Source: Quercus robur (lineage: Eukaryota; Streptophyta; Magnoliopsida; Fagales; Fagaceae). From it: a stretch of 64,000 nt of DNA. The translations under genes and the position numbers were made by a program. Position 1 is the stretch's first letter; the number at the start of each line of letters is the position of its first letter. The notes below the pieces were generated by a model. It saw nothing but the letters and a program-made list of their open reading frames with translations, did not search any database and was not told the DNA's origin. Shown one piece after another: positions 30,799 to 42,355 of the stretch. The stretch lies in contig NC_065541.1 in the NCBI RefSeq assembly GCF_932294415.1, positions 29,558,790 through 29,622,789 on the forward strand, given 5' to 3'.

Positions 30799-33700
30799 AT
30801 GGATCTGAATCGTAGAGGTATATCCTGGGTTGGAAATTTTTTCCAGAAGCTTGAAGCTGTGTGCCAAGAGGTGGATGATATTGTGAGCAAGGTAGCTTTG
30901 ATTCTATTTTATCTTTTTCCACAAGCTCTTCCCTATATTTTTTTGGTGCTCTTTAACTAATCCTCTCATGAGACTGGCATTTTCACTGTTTTCACTGGAT
31001 GTTATTTGGTTGTTGTGTGTTTAAACAAATAACTTTGTTAGATGCACTGATGTAATCTGGTCCAACCCATCTTCAATTTAGTTGCAAGTAAGCTTTTGAC
31101 TGCAGCTGATTTTCCTCTCATAATTTTTAATTGCTTTCATGTACAGGATACAGTTAAATATGTTGAAAACCAGTTGCAAAATATGGGTGGAAATGTGAAA
31201 AAGTTCTATTCCGATGTTGTCCAAGATGCATTAGTGGATTCTGTAAAGCGTGAAGCTCAAGCTGTGGCTTTGAAAAGTAATGCTGCTATTGGCACCTATT
31301 TGAAGTCAATGATGGGTGATGAAAAAAAGCAGGAAGTTACTGTCATAATGCAATCAAATGTGCAGCCTGAAGCAGTTGATCTTGTGACAAAACAGCTGCC
31401 AGATGCATTAAATGGGTCTCACCTTAAAAGTCTAACTCCTCCAACTTCTGTAGATTCTCTTGAGGAGGCAGTGACAGACAAAACTCTCCAAAAGGTTGAT
31501 GATGTTCCAACAAGAGAAAATCCAAATGAGAGCACTGAAGAAAATGCAATAGAGGAGTCTGCACCTGAGGTGTTGGAATTAAATTCTCCAGGTGATGAAG
31601 AATCCTCTGAAGCTTTATTTTCTGGTGAGTTTAATGTTGATAATCATGAAAATGCAATAGAGGAGTCTGCACCTGAGGTGTTGGAGTTAATTTCTCCAGG
31701 TGATGAAGAATCCTCTGAAAATTTATTTTCTGGTAAGTTTAATGATGATAATCATGAAAATGCATTTGGAGTTCTGGCTGAGGTTTCACCAGCATCTTCA
31801 TTGCATAGTGTGGAGTTCCAATCTCGCCCAAAAATGGGAACAGTTTGTGATAGCCTTGTAGATGTCACTGAGGTTGTTTCTGATGTTTCAAGTGTTCTTA
31901 CTTATTCTGAAACATCCTTTTCAGTTGTATATGGTGAGAAAATAATACAAGAGATGAGGCCTTTATCTGCCTGCAGTTCCCTGTTAGCAGAATCTTTTAG
32001 TCTGTCTGGAAAATCACCTGACAACTCCCTGGATGCATTATCTTGTAATTATTCTGGCGAATGTGTTTGTGATAATTCCAGTAAGCTCCCCTCTTCTCCA
32101 CCAGCTCCAATTATCTCCTGTAAGAATAAGTCAGTCGAGTCAGGACTTGGTTCCTCCAGCAGTATAGTATCATTGGAATCCATTGGTTGGTACTTTTTCT
32201 TTTTACATTATAAAAATTTTCTATGTTTCCAATACAACTGGTGTAATTAACTAATATTTTGGCAGAAGAAGACACTTCCAGAATTAAGGAAATTTTGTCT
32301 CTGAATGAATCATCTGAATCTGCTCTAGGTGAGACTTTAATGTGCTTTCTTCCTTACCTTGCCCCTTCCCCTCAGTTGGCTCTTTTTTTATTTATTTATT
32401 TATTTTTAATGGTAAGTAACACACACATCCAATGGTTCCCATGACCTTACCCTCCATTCAATCCTTACGGGAAAAGGAAGTGCGTGAGCAAGAGCTCATC
32501 GGCCTTTTCTCTGATTTCTTTTTGGTAGTTATAAATAAATGGTGATGATGATGGTTATGATAATTGCTTATGTTGTTAGCCTTGAAGAATCTTAACCATA
32601 GTTTTGTAATCTAGCATTTTACTTTCTCCATTCCTTAGGCACTGTTTTATCATTTTACTGATTGCATTTAGGTCGATTCCAAAGTCTTTGTGGGGGTATC
32701 AAAGGCATGAATTTAGAGTTACCATAATACACTACTTTCTTGATTACTCAATCCCAAATGCGGTGACAATTTCATTACCAATGCACGAATTTTGGCGGTC
32801 TGAAGATTTCAGTCTTTTCCGTCTCTTATTTATACTTTTAAAGGTGTAAAGTAATGTTTGAATCTTATATACATTACAGATTTTCTGCAAGACTAGGTTA
32901 AAATTTGAAACATTTTAACTTGAAGACCACTTTATTTAACGTCTAATAAGCCTATTCTAAGCATTTGACTTTCTTGGACATGTAGTATACAATATTCATG
33001 CACCTGTACCATGTATCACAATGGTCTTTCTTCTGGGTAATGTAGGGCTTGATTGCTCTTTGACAGCATTACTTTTGATGATGCAGAGCTTCCTTTGATA
33101 TTCAGGAGCTCAAATTATGTTATTTTTTCACATTTACTACATCATTCTAGCAGAACCTTGTGTTCTAGCCTTCTAGGCGGACAATGTATTATGTGGTAAA
33201 TTATTGGGTTTTTTTTTTTTTTTTTTCTCTTGAGCAGGTTCTATATGCATAATTCTTTTCACATTTATTTATGTATCATGTCAGTTGGTAATAATTATGT
33301 CTTCATATTCTCTAGTCTTTCGATTCATCTATCGTTCAGTTAGCATATAAATTTGAGATGTGTATTATGTGGTAAATTATTGTTTTTTTCTTAAGTAGGT
33401 TCTATATACACAATTCTTTGAACCCTTATTTATGTCTCATGTCATGTGGTAATAATTATGTTTTCATATTTTTCTAGCCTTTTGATTCATCTATTGTTCA
33501 GTTAGCATATAAAATTGAGATGTGATTCTCTTAATCTTAGGATTATTTAGAATGATGGGCTCAGTTTGAGTACTATTGATTTTCTTTCTTGACCCAACTT
33601 GTATGAAATTTTACAGTAGCAATAAAGTTATTTGGATTGAAACATTTATTCCATTCTTTTTTTTTTCTTTTTTTTGTGGCATGTGATTCTCTGAATCCAG

Positions 33701-35486
33701 GTACAGATTTTGATTGTGTCTCTGGGAGTTGGATTTGTCCAACTTCCATTTTTTCAGCTTGGGGTTTATCCATTCTGACTGGCCTTTTACACCATATTTG
33801 GTTGCATAGAAGGGGAGGGAAGTGAAGAGAAGATCTTGAGGAAAGGGAAATTGAAAAAAGAAAGGGGAAATTACTCAAAAAAAAGGAAAAGAAAAGAAAG
33901 GGGAAAGAAAATATTTCTCAGCGTGCTTGGATGTAGAGGGAAAGAGAAAGGGAAGGAAAATTACTAAATTATAAATTATCAATTAATTATGAAGATATAA
34001 AAATTATTTCATAAAAAGTCAAAATTTTTCAAGGGCATAAGAGTAATTTTATGGTTTAGTAAATGGTAAAAAATTGGTAGGACCCATAGAAACCCGTTCT
34101 CTCCACATTTCCTTTCTTTCCTCCCTTTCATTTTAACCAAGCAAAGGAGAATGGATCCTTTCTCTTCCCTTCTCTCCCCTTTCGTCCAAAAAGAAAAAAA
34201 TAATAATAATAATGTTAGTGTTGGATGTTATCTAGAATGTTTACATCATTGGGTAAAAAAATCCTTTTTTACTTGGACATGGTCCTATGCATTCTGTTTC
34301 ATAGTCAATTAAATTTAATGTTGAATACTACAGCAGTTGATGTATCATACACCTTTGGTACCAGAGGGAATGGTCGTCATTCTGTGTGGTTGAATATAAT
34401 TGTAGCTAGTCTGATTCTCATGATATTTTTGTTTCTGACATAATGACTGGAATGCCCTTTGGACTGCATTAGCAAGGTTGGTTGATTGGAAATTATAGCT
34501 GACAATCCCTACACTTGCGATATCTTTTGTTGTTACCTTATCACTTATCACTAATAAAGCTTTTTTACAGGACATTCATATGACTGGAACAATGATATTA
34601 ATGACCCTGATATGGAAACCATTGAATTGTGTGACAAGGTGAAGCTTGATGAAAGCTGTGTCATTGTAGAACCTAGTGAACTTTATGCTGTCTCTCATAG
34701 AGTGCGAAAGCTCAGATCGTACAGGGTACTCTCTTTTTCTGATAAAACTGTTCTTGTTGTATTTGTTTGAATGCTAACATAATAAAAATGGGTAGGAATG
34801 CACTGTCTAACATGCCCTCTTAAACATTAGTTTACAGTAATGAATTAGATATGATGAGTTCTAACCATGGAAACTGATCATCATTTTCCTGACCTTAATA
34901 ACATTTTTTGTTAAGAGAAAAGGCCATATCCGTCAAATCTGATCGGCTTTATTATGCTTGATCTGTCAAAGTGAACTCATCAAATGGTGAGTTCTGTTCC
35001 TTTTTCTCATGTTGAAAGGGCACACTTGTTTGGAATTTCAATATATCAATACATAGAATGTACTTAAGTGAAACCTATTTGGAACATGTTTTTTGGAGTT
35101 ATTATGGCTTTTGAAAGCAATAATTTTCTTGTATGTACTTCAGCATTAAGGAATTGTGCTTCTTGGAAACTATATTAGAATCTTTTATGCCTTAAATTGA
35201 TTTATTTTTAACTTTTCATTGAAGAGTTTGGCAACTGAATCCTTTTATTTTTATTATTTTTATAATTACTCTCTCCCCGTATTAGAAAAAGATTCAAGAT
35301 GCATTTGCTTCAAAGAAGAGACTGGTGAAGGAATATGAACAACTAGCAATTTGGTATGGAGATGTTGACATGGGGTCTAGCAAAGATGGATCACAACCTC
35401 TTTTGACATCTACCCCTGCAAAATCCTTAAACTCGAAAAATTTGCAATTAGAACTTTCATATGACACCGAATGGGAGCTTCTGTAG
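30799..35486 (+). CDS. Uncharacterised plant protein, five coding exons
   Basis: Coding exons are 30799-30891, 31147-32185, 32266-32328, 34571-34725 and 35286-35486. All introns have GT-AG ends and matching phases, giving 516 residues. The N-terminus (MDLNRRGISWVGNFFQKLEA, then DTVKYVENQLQNMGGNVKKF) and the C-terminus (KKRLVKEYEQLAIWYGDVDM ... WELL) have the conserved feel of a plant-specific family that I cannot name. The acidic middle contains two tandem 36-residue repeats (from residue about 163) and many Ser/Glu. No signal peptide or membrane segment was seen. A 5'-UTR exon probably ends at 29289 (ttccg/gtaacc), leaving a long leader intron that holds a SINE. The start is the first ATG of the second exon. 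The function is unknown. Confidence 0.88.
31538..31756 (+). repeat. Internal 108-bp coding duplication
   Basis: ENAIEESAPEVLEL and its surroundings occur twice, 36 codons apart. A shortened third start (ENAFGVLAEVSP) follows. It lies within exon 2 of the coding sequence. Confidence 0.9.
32382..32504 (-). mobile_element. SINE in intron 3 (32329-34570)
   Basis: On the minus strand gagctcttgctcacgcac (A-box region) is followed by ggtcatgggaacc (B-box region) and an A-rich tail (t-rich tattta repeats on the plus strand). It resembles the SINE at 59637. Confidence 0.6.
33923..34147. mobile_element. MITE-like element with purine/pyrimidine arms
   Basis: gtgcttggatgtagagggaa at the left and ccctttcattttaaccaagc at the right form a long imperfect inverted repeat. 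It lies in an intron of the 30799 gene. Confidence 0.55.
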
Positions 35487-35896
35487 ATAAACAATAAACC
35501 TCTGTATATAGCTGCAATTAGACTGGTCAGAGAGTGTATTTCCTGTGCAGATGAGGCTCCCACTTTCAATGTACACATGCAAAAATAAGGAAGTTCAATG
35601 ACTGTTTCAGTTCTAGATTAATAGTATTCTTTTCTGGTTAAGTTTCGAAATACTGCAACATCTTTGGGGTACAAGGTAATTATACTCTTTTACTAATAAT
35701 GCATACATTAGTACTTGTGGATGTAGTCATTGCTTTTTCTCCCTATTTGAGCTGTGGCCTTTCTTTTTTTGAAAGAAAATCCTCCCATTTCAAAAAATTG
35801 ATAAACAAGATTGCAATTTTGAATCCTCAGCAACATGTAATGCTGCCTCCTAAATTTTATGGAGGGTTGCATCACATTTCTTGGTGTAGTTTTAAT

Positions 35897-38801
35897 TTAC
35901 AAAAAACCGTGATAATTTTTCAACAAATAAGCATACAAAATCTCATTCCATGTATCAGGTACTCCTGGTAAGCACCAGTGAATGCAATCTGCAAATTTTT
36001 TTGGATCAGATCTCTGTTCCTTAGTCAAGAGCTTTCCCTTGCGTTCCCCATAAATTGATGTGTGAGCATCCTTTCGAAACTCTGACAATTGTGTAATATT
36101 CATAAGTGTTACATTGACTTTTAATTGTTGTAATATGTCATGTACTATGTCCATGATCTTGAGGCTTGAGCCAGTGCCCCAGTATGGACCTTGGATTGGG
36201 TCTGACTCACTGAAGCAGTTTCCATCACTTCCAGGCTTCCATTCCCAGCTCCTACATCCAAAAAGAAAAAGAAAAAAAAAAAAACAGTAAGTGATGTTTT
36301 TCAAACTGGGGGCAAAAACTTGGTGCCTTTCTAGAAGCTTGTAGTCCAATTACACTTCAACTTGAGGGACTTCTTGGGCTTTAATCTAGTTAATTATTGA
36401 GGAACTCGGTTCTCCCTAGCACTTAGTCTAGCCGAACTGAAATCTCTTGCATTTATTCTAGAATTCTGAAATCAAGTCCAAGTCCAAGTCCTTTACCAGT
36501 GATATGGGAGTCCAAAACACTGGAAAACACAAAAATGATGGGGGAGTTTCTAGGGAGGGATTAGAGGAAAGCTATCTATCAATGTGTAGTCTCTAGGCTT
36601 TATGTGTCTGGCGGAATAGAAACATCCAAAAGGAAATGGTTGGGAGGTGATGCTATGTATTCTTTATCATCCACAAATTCATATATAAAGTAAAACTCAC
36701 CATAGGTGTGTTGGAGACATACTCATGAAAAACACCTTTTGATTATGAGGATTGATCTTGGAGTCTATCCAATTTGCCCATGTTTCTAAGGCTAGTCTGT
36801 AGGCAGTGGTCACATTATATTCTTTCACATTATATGGAGATCCATATCTGAAATCAGAAAACCACGAAAGGCAGGTAGTGTTAGATTCTGAAACTCAAGT
36901 CTCCACTCAAAATAGTTTTACAGGACAAACTGAAATGTAAAAGTAAGATGTACACTAGAAAGCTTGAATGCTTGATGGACCCTTTTTGTAAAAAGCAAAA
37001 AAATCCACGAGCTAGAAACAATGATGGATCACAGAAGTCATTCTCTCTCATTTTCACGACTTTGATTATATGCGCTGGACCAACTCAATCTCCATGAAAC
37101 ATACAAACACCATGAAAAAATTGGCAGTTTTATGATTAATTGCCAAAGATAAGTTAATTACATGGTTACACAATCCCTGATGTACAAAAATCTACTTGGG
37201 TTTTAATTAGTGAGTTATAGAATCTGATACTCACGTTGCATTGATAAGAGGCTTATACATCCACCAGACATAGCTCTCAAATACCAGCACATCAACTCCT
37301 TCCCACTCTTTGCCATGCTTAGCTATTGAGTCAAGCTTGACCGACCGTTTCAGTACGGTATGATTTGTTGCATGATCCGAGTTAGACTCAACGATAAAGG
37401 GTGCCCAGTAATACTCAATCGATACATCATACTCCTGACAAAACAAAACAAAAAAAAAAAAAATCCAAATTTTAATAGAGTGCTCCTAAGTTTATCATCA
37501 TAGTTCAAAACCTGACAAGTTATACTTGGTTTCCCTATATATAAAAGCTTGATCATTGCTGTTGAATATATATATTTTGGAGTAATTATTGGATAATAGG
37601 CAAATTGGGAATAGTACCTCGGCTTTGAAGATCTTCCTAGGGGGAACTCTTCGAAGGGATTTCTTTCCTTCTGGAATTACCGATTGTACTAAACAGACCA
37701 TTGATTCAAATTGGGCTCTCTGTACAGAGTCTCCTACAAACATAAGCCTTTTACCCCTCAAGATCTGCAACAACTTTAATGGATCGAACCTGAGAGGTCA
37801 AAAAACATTCCAAAACTCCATATCATCAGTAATAAAAGTGGTGGTATGACAAATAACATGACACAGTTCTATTATTTTCTTTCCAAGAAATTTTGAACCA
37901 CAAATCTCTCTCCTAATGAAATGAAATGAAATGGTTCTACAATGATTTGTCAAACATCTTGGTGGATCCATAAAATCATCAAATGAAGTGGCAATGTGGC
38001 CTGCCATCTAATTAAAAACATAAATGAATTTCCACTAATAAAAAAAAAGCAAAAATTTTCTTAAACCCACTTAATGACAACTCAAATGACTATCAAAGTG
38101 TAGTTGTAATCACATAACCTATGTAATAGTCATGTAATTTGCTTAATTGATTTAATGAATTCTGAATCGTTACGTAATAGGATGGAAGGAGAATGAAACT
38201 TTGTCTAAAACAAAAAATGATTTCACTTATATTTTGGAATTCATTTCCACATCGCAACAAAACAAATGTATGTGAAAGTAACATGAAATAACATCTTGAC
38301 ATTTTGTTTGGTTAGCATTTTACAAGGTGCTTCTATTGCTTTGTAGAGCAGTGATCAACCTTGATCTTTACTTCCGAAAGTAAGATAAGTGCTTTAACAA
38401 AAAAATACATGATATACAAATAGTGTTTACCTTGGGAGATTGCATCCATTAGGCTGCCACCTCCAATTCTTGTAGAAGGAATCAGGTCTCCCATTCCTGT
38501 GGCAAGTCACCTGTTTAACCAAGAAGGGGCAGCTCTCTTCTGTATAAAGAGGATATGACACATTGTCCCACACCCATTTCCCTTCAAACACATTGCATCT
38601 TTCTTCAATACGATCCTTGGGAGAGACAACAATTGGTAACCTATGCTTTTCACCTCTTGGCCAGCCATATAGCCGGAAAATCTGGCTGTGGTCGCTCTTC
38701 AAGTTATCCAGAACTAGTCGTACAGTTCCTAGGACTAGAAGAGAAGCCAATGCAACAGGAAATAGTGATTGGATCCGCCGATCAAGGGAGAGATGCTTCA
38801 T
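35897..38801 (-). CDS. TBL: TRICHOME BIREFRINGENCE-LIKE polysaccharide O-acetyltransferase
   Basis: Five exons, 38801-38431, 37789-37618, 37434-37235, 36847-36701 and 36251-35897, join with GT-AG ends and correct phases into 414 residues. A signal anchor at residues 12-31 (SLFPVALASLLVLGTVRLVL) predicts a type II Golgi membrane protein. A Cys-rich PMR5N domain follows (RCNVFEGKWVWDN ... NWRWQPNGCNLPRFDP, about 68-127). The PC-esterase/acyltransferase domain carries the GDS motif FVGDSVQRAQFESMVCL (Asp144, Ser145) and the DxxH motif DCIHWCLPGVPDTWNE (Asp385, His388). The family acetylates xylan or other wall polysaccharides. VQSVIP after GDS suggests the ESK1/TBL29-TBL35 xylan clade, but the exact member is not settled. 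It is divergent to the IPT9 gene, with 1.5 kb between the starts. Confidence 0.95.
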
Positions 38802-39776
38802 CGTTTAGGATATCACGTTTGATTGAAAAAGATGAAATGGTTGTGTTGTGTCTTTCTCCTTGTAAATGATGAGACAAAAGTTACTTCGGGTTAGAACTAA
38901 AGACATTCATTCTAAGTTCAAACACCCGAAGTCTTTAGTTCTAAGCATCTGAGCAATACTACAACATCCAACCACCAGTTGGTTGGTTCTAACTAGTTTA
39001 GGTAGTTTGTTGAGTATGACTATGACTATGATCATTGGCCTGGCCATCCAATTGGATTGTTTGCACTAATTCCTTGTTTTCTTCTGGTTTTCCACAAGAA
39101 AAAGGTGGTGTGTCAAGCTCGAAGTGGACAAACAGGTCTTTGAAGTTTGAACTGTTGAATTGTGTTTCACTCTACTTAATTAGACGGTGATACTTCCTTT
39201 CCTTTTGTTTCTTCCAAGGGACCTCATTCAATGGTCGTCTCGTGACCAATTGTTCTTCGTCATAAATTTTGCTAGCTTATGAATCATGATTATTACTTTC
39301 TTTTCTGCCAGGGAAAAAAATATATATGTAAAAGGAAAGAAAATAAAATAAAGAAAGAAAGAAAGAAAGACAGGCTTTTAATTTTCTATTAGGGGCGATG
39401 TCATGTTTTTAAGAACATTTACATTATTGGATATAAAATAGCATAAGCCTCAAATTTTGTTCGGCTCCAAAAATCATCTCCTCAGTTTATGCATTTGTTG
39501 TACAAATATACACAAGCACCGTTATTGTGCATGTTAGTTATTTTATTTTATTGTGTTTCTTGAGGATGAAGAAAGAGTAGAATAATTAAAAAAATCAAGG
39601 AAAAAAAAAGAAATTTTAATAAAATATAGTTTAGAATAAATAATATGATGTGGATGTTTTGAAAAGTGGTTAGGTAAAAGAAAAAGTAGTTTTTCATAGT
39701 AAAATATACAGAAATTTTGTATGAACTCGTATGAATGCTCTTAGAATTTTCTAGGATTTAAATAGTCATCTTTATC

Positions 39777-39808
<32 letters not shown>

Positions 39809-40297
39809 GAAGGAGAGATATATGTATGAGGCTGAATTTTTTTTTTGGGGTTGAAATATGAGGCTGATAGCATATTAATAAAATAGGGAAAACAAGATTG
39901 AGAAAGCAAATTTTATTTATTTAGGGGAGGTAATTGGAGAAATTCTAGGTAATTGTGATCAAAATTCATTTTATTTTATTATTACCGGAGGATTGGCAAC
40001 AAGACTTAAAAAAAAAAAAAAAAAAAAACCTTGTTTATTTTAATTCTCAAAGAAAAGTTAAAAAAATTTAATTAAAAAAAAACATAAATTTTTTTTTAAA
40101 TGTGGTATAATATATAATAATAATAATAAAAAAAAAAACATAAAATTGGTTCAGCCAAAAGTCCAAGAACAAGAGCAAGAGCTTAAACTGTTAAACAGTG
40201 GGCGTTCAGCAATATCTGAATTCTAAATCCTGGAAACCTCTTCCTAATTAGAAAGAAAAGAAAGTGTAGTTTACACACAGAGACAGAGAGAGAGAGA
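38802..40297. promoter_or_regulatory. Shared upstream region of two divergent genes
   Basis: This 1.5-kb AT-rich spacer separates the starts of the TBL gene (-) and IPT9 (+). It contains a (GAAA)n tract near 39350-39370, A-runs at about 39782-39808 and 40009-40027, and interleaved inverted repeats at 38883-38944. No TATA box could be chosen with confidence. Confidence 0.5.
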
Positions 40298-42324
40298 ATG
40301 CTGAGTGGGCTCCGCACGTGTTGCCTTCCTGACAAGCCCATACACCTGCACCTCTTTCGCCGGCGCGTGTTCTCCACCGCCTGTGCGGTGAACAAGAAGA
40401 AGAAAGAGAAGGTGATAGTGATATCCGGGCCCACCGGCGCCGGAAAGAGCCGCCTGGCACTCGAGCTGGCAAAGCGGCTCAATGGTGAAATCATCAGCGC
40501 CGACTCTGTCCAGGTTTTGATTTTAGTTATTTAGTTAGTTAGTTAGTTAGTTAGGGATTGTATTTTTACAATATATGATAATGATTATTGATTACTAGAC
40601 TAGTACTAGTACAGGTATACCGTGGTCTTGATGTTGGATCCGCCAAGCCTTCTCCCAGTGAGAGAAAGGTAACCAATTTGTGTTTGCTTACTCTATAGAA
40701 TAAGCTTTATGTTCTCCTCTTTCTTGACAATTGTATTCTCTCTTTTAAGGAGGTACCGCATCATCTGGTTGACATATTGCACCCATCCGAAGGTATGTTC
40801 CCGCCTGTTCTCACTTATATAATAATAATAATAATGTTCATAGCATGTAATATTCCTATGGCTACTACTAAATAATAATAATAATGTTGATGGTCTTTCA
40901 ACATTTCTTTTCTTCCAATTTAAAATCTGCTATAATATTCCTTCAGAGTATTCCGTTGGGCAATTTTTTGAGGATGCAAGGCAGGCTACAAGAAATATTC
41001 TCGACACTGGTCGTGTTCCCATAGTTGTTGGTGGGACTGGATTGTACTTGCGATGGTATGTTCCCCCCATTATTCCTTTTATATGGATGACCCTTCAAAC
41101 AAAATATTTCTTCTGTTTTATTTGAAACCTTAAATCAATACACACACACACACACACACACAACAACAACAACAAAAAATCAAGTATTTGTCCTGTCTTT
41201 TGTGTCCTGCAAACCACCCATGGCTTAGACGCCTGCTAAATACAGCATGATTTAGAAACACAAGTTTTGGGGGAGGTGGAGAAACTTTATGCCAAATAAT
41301 AGCTTGAAAACTCATGATTAAAAGGTGAAACAAAAATCAAACTGCCCAACTTGACTTACTTGTACCCAAGTTCAGCGCATTAGCTTTATTTGTAACAACA
41401 CAGCCTTTAGCTCTCCAAGGTAGACTTTTAGTAAAAAGGAAGAAAATAAATTCTTGTTATCAAAACCCTAGTTGATAAAGTAATTTGTAATTAAAAAATC
41501 ACCAATGAGCTGTAGCTTATATGGTACCTTCTCCATAAGAATTAGATGGAAGGTGAGGTTGTGGCTTCAAGACCCACTGGCTACACATTTGATTTATCAA
41601 TAAGAATTTCTTTTTTTTTTGATAATTCAATGCTTACAGTGGGGGAGGGGGGACTTAAACCTTAGATGTTTCCATTGGAAAAACCAAGAGGTGCTAGTTG
41701 AACTACAAGCTCTTGTAATCAATAAGAAAAATATATACTTAAAAATCTTCTTCGTTAGAAAAGTGTGTGGTTGTCACAGCCTTGAAGTAGCAAGATAATT
41801 GGCAAAGCATTATACTTACTTTATATAATTTATGCCAAATATAAAATTTTCTATAATCTATTAACGGATGAGAAATACAAATATCTAAATTCTGATTGGT
41901 AAAGGTCATTTAACTTTGTTATGTCTTCTGTTGTTGCTATTACAACCACATAGGGTGCATCATCAATAAATGCTCTGTGAAGAAATTTTTACTCTTCACA
42001 AGGAAAGGGGAAGGCATTGAGAAGAAAGAGAGAAAGTTGGAGGTTGGATGTTACCTTTTTTAAATGAGTCATATGCTTTAGGCCCCAGAAAGAATTGCAG
42101 ATATGCTCTGAAATGTCTCATACTTGTGTGCTACAAACATATTATGCATATTTACTTTGTTAATCAACTGGAAAATTTACTATCTACAAGAACCTGCAGC
42201 TAAATGCTGCAAAAAAATGGCATAGTATATATGTGAAGGACTTTCACTAGGTTGCATAAATGTTAACACCCCATGGTTAGCAGCTAAAGTTAATGTTAGT
42301 TTTAGTTTTAGAAGCTGTAGGTAT

Positions 42325-42355
<31 letters not shown>

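Noticed and set aside
40531..40554. (TTAG)n as interstitial telomere repeat
   Set aside because: The plant telomere unit is TTTAGGG; this is a plain microsatellite.
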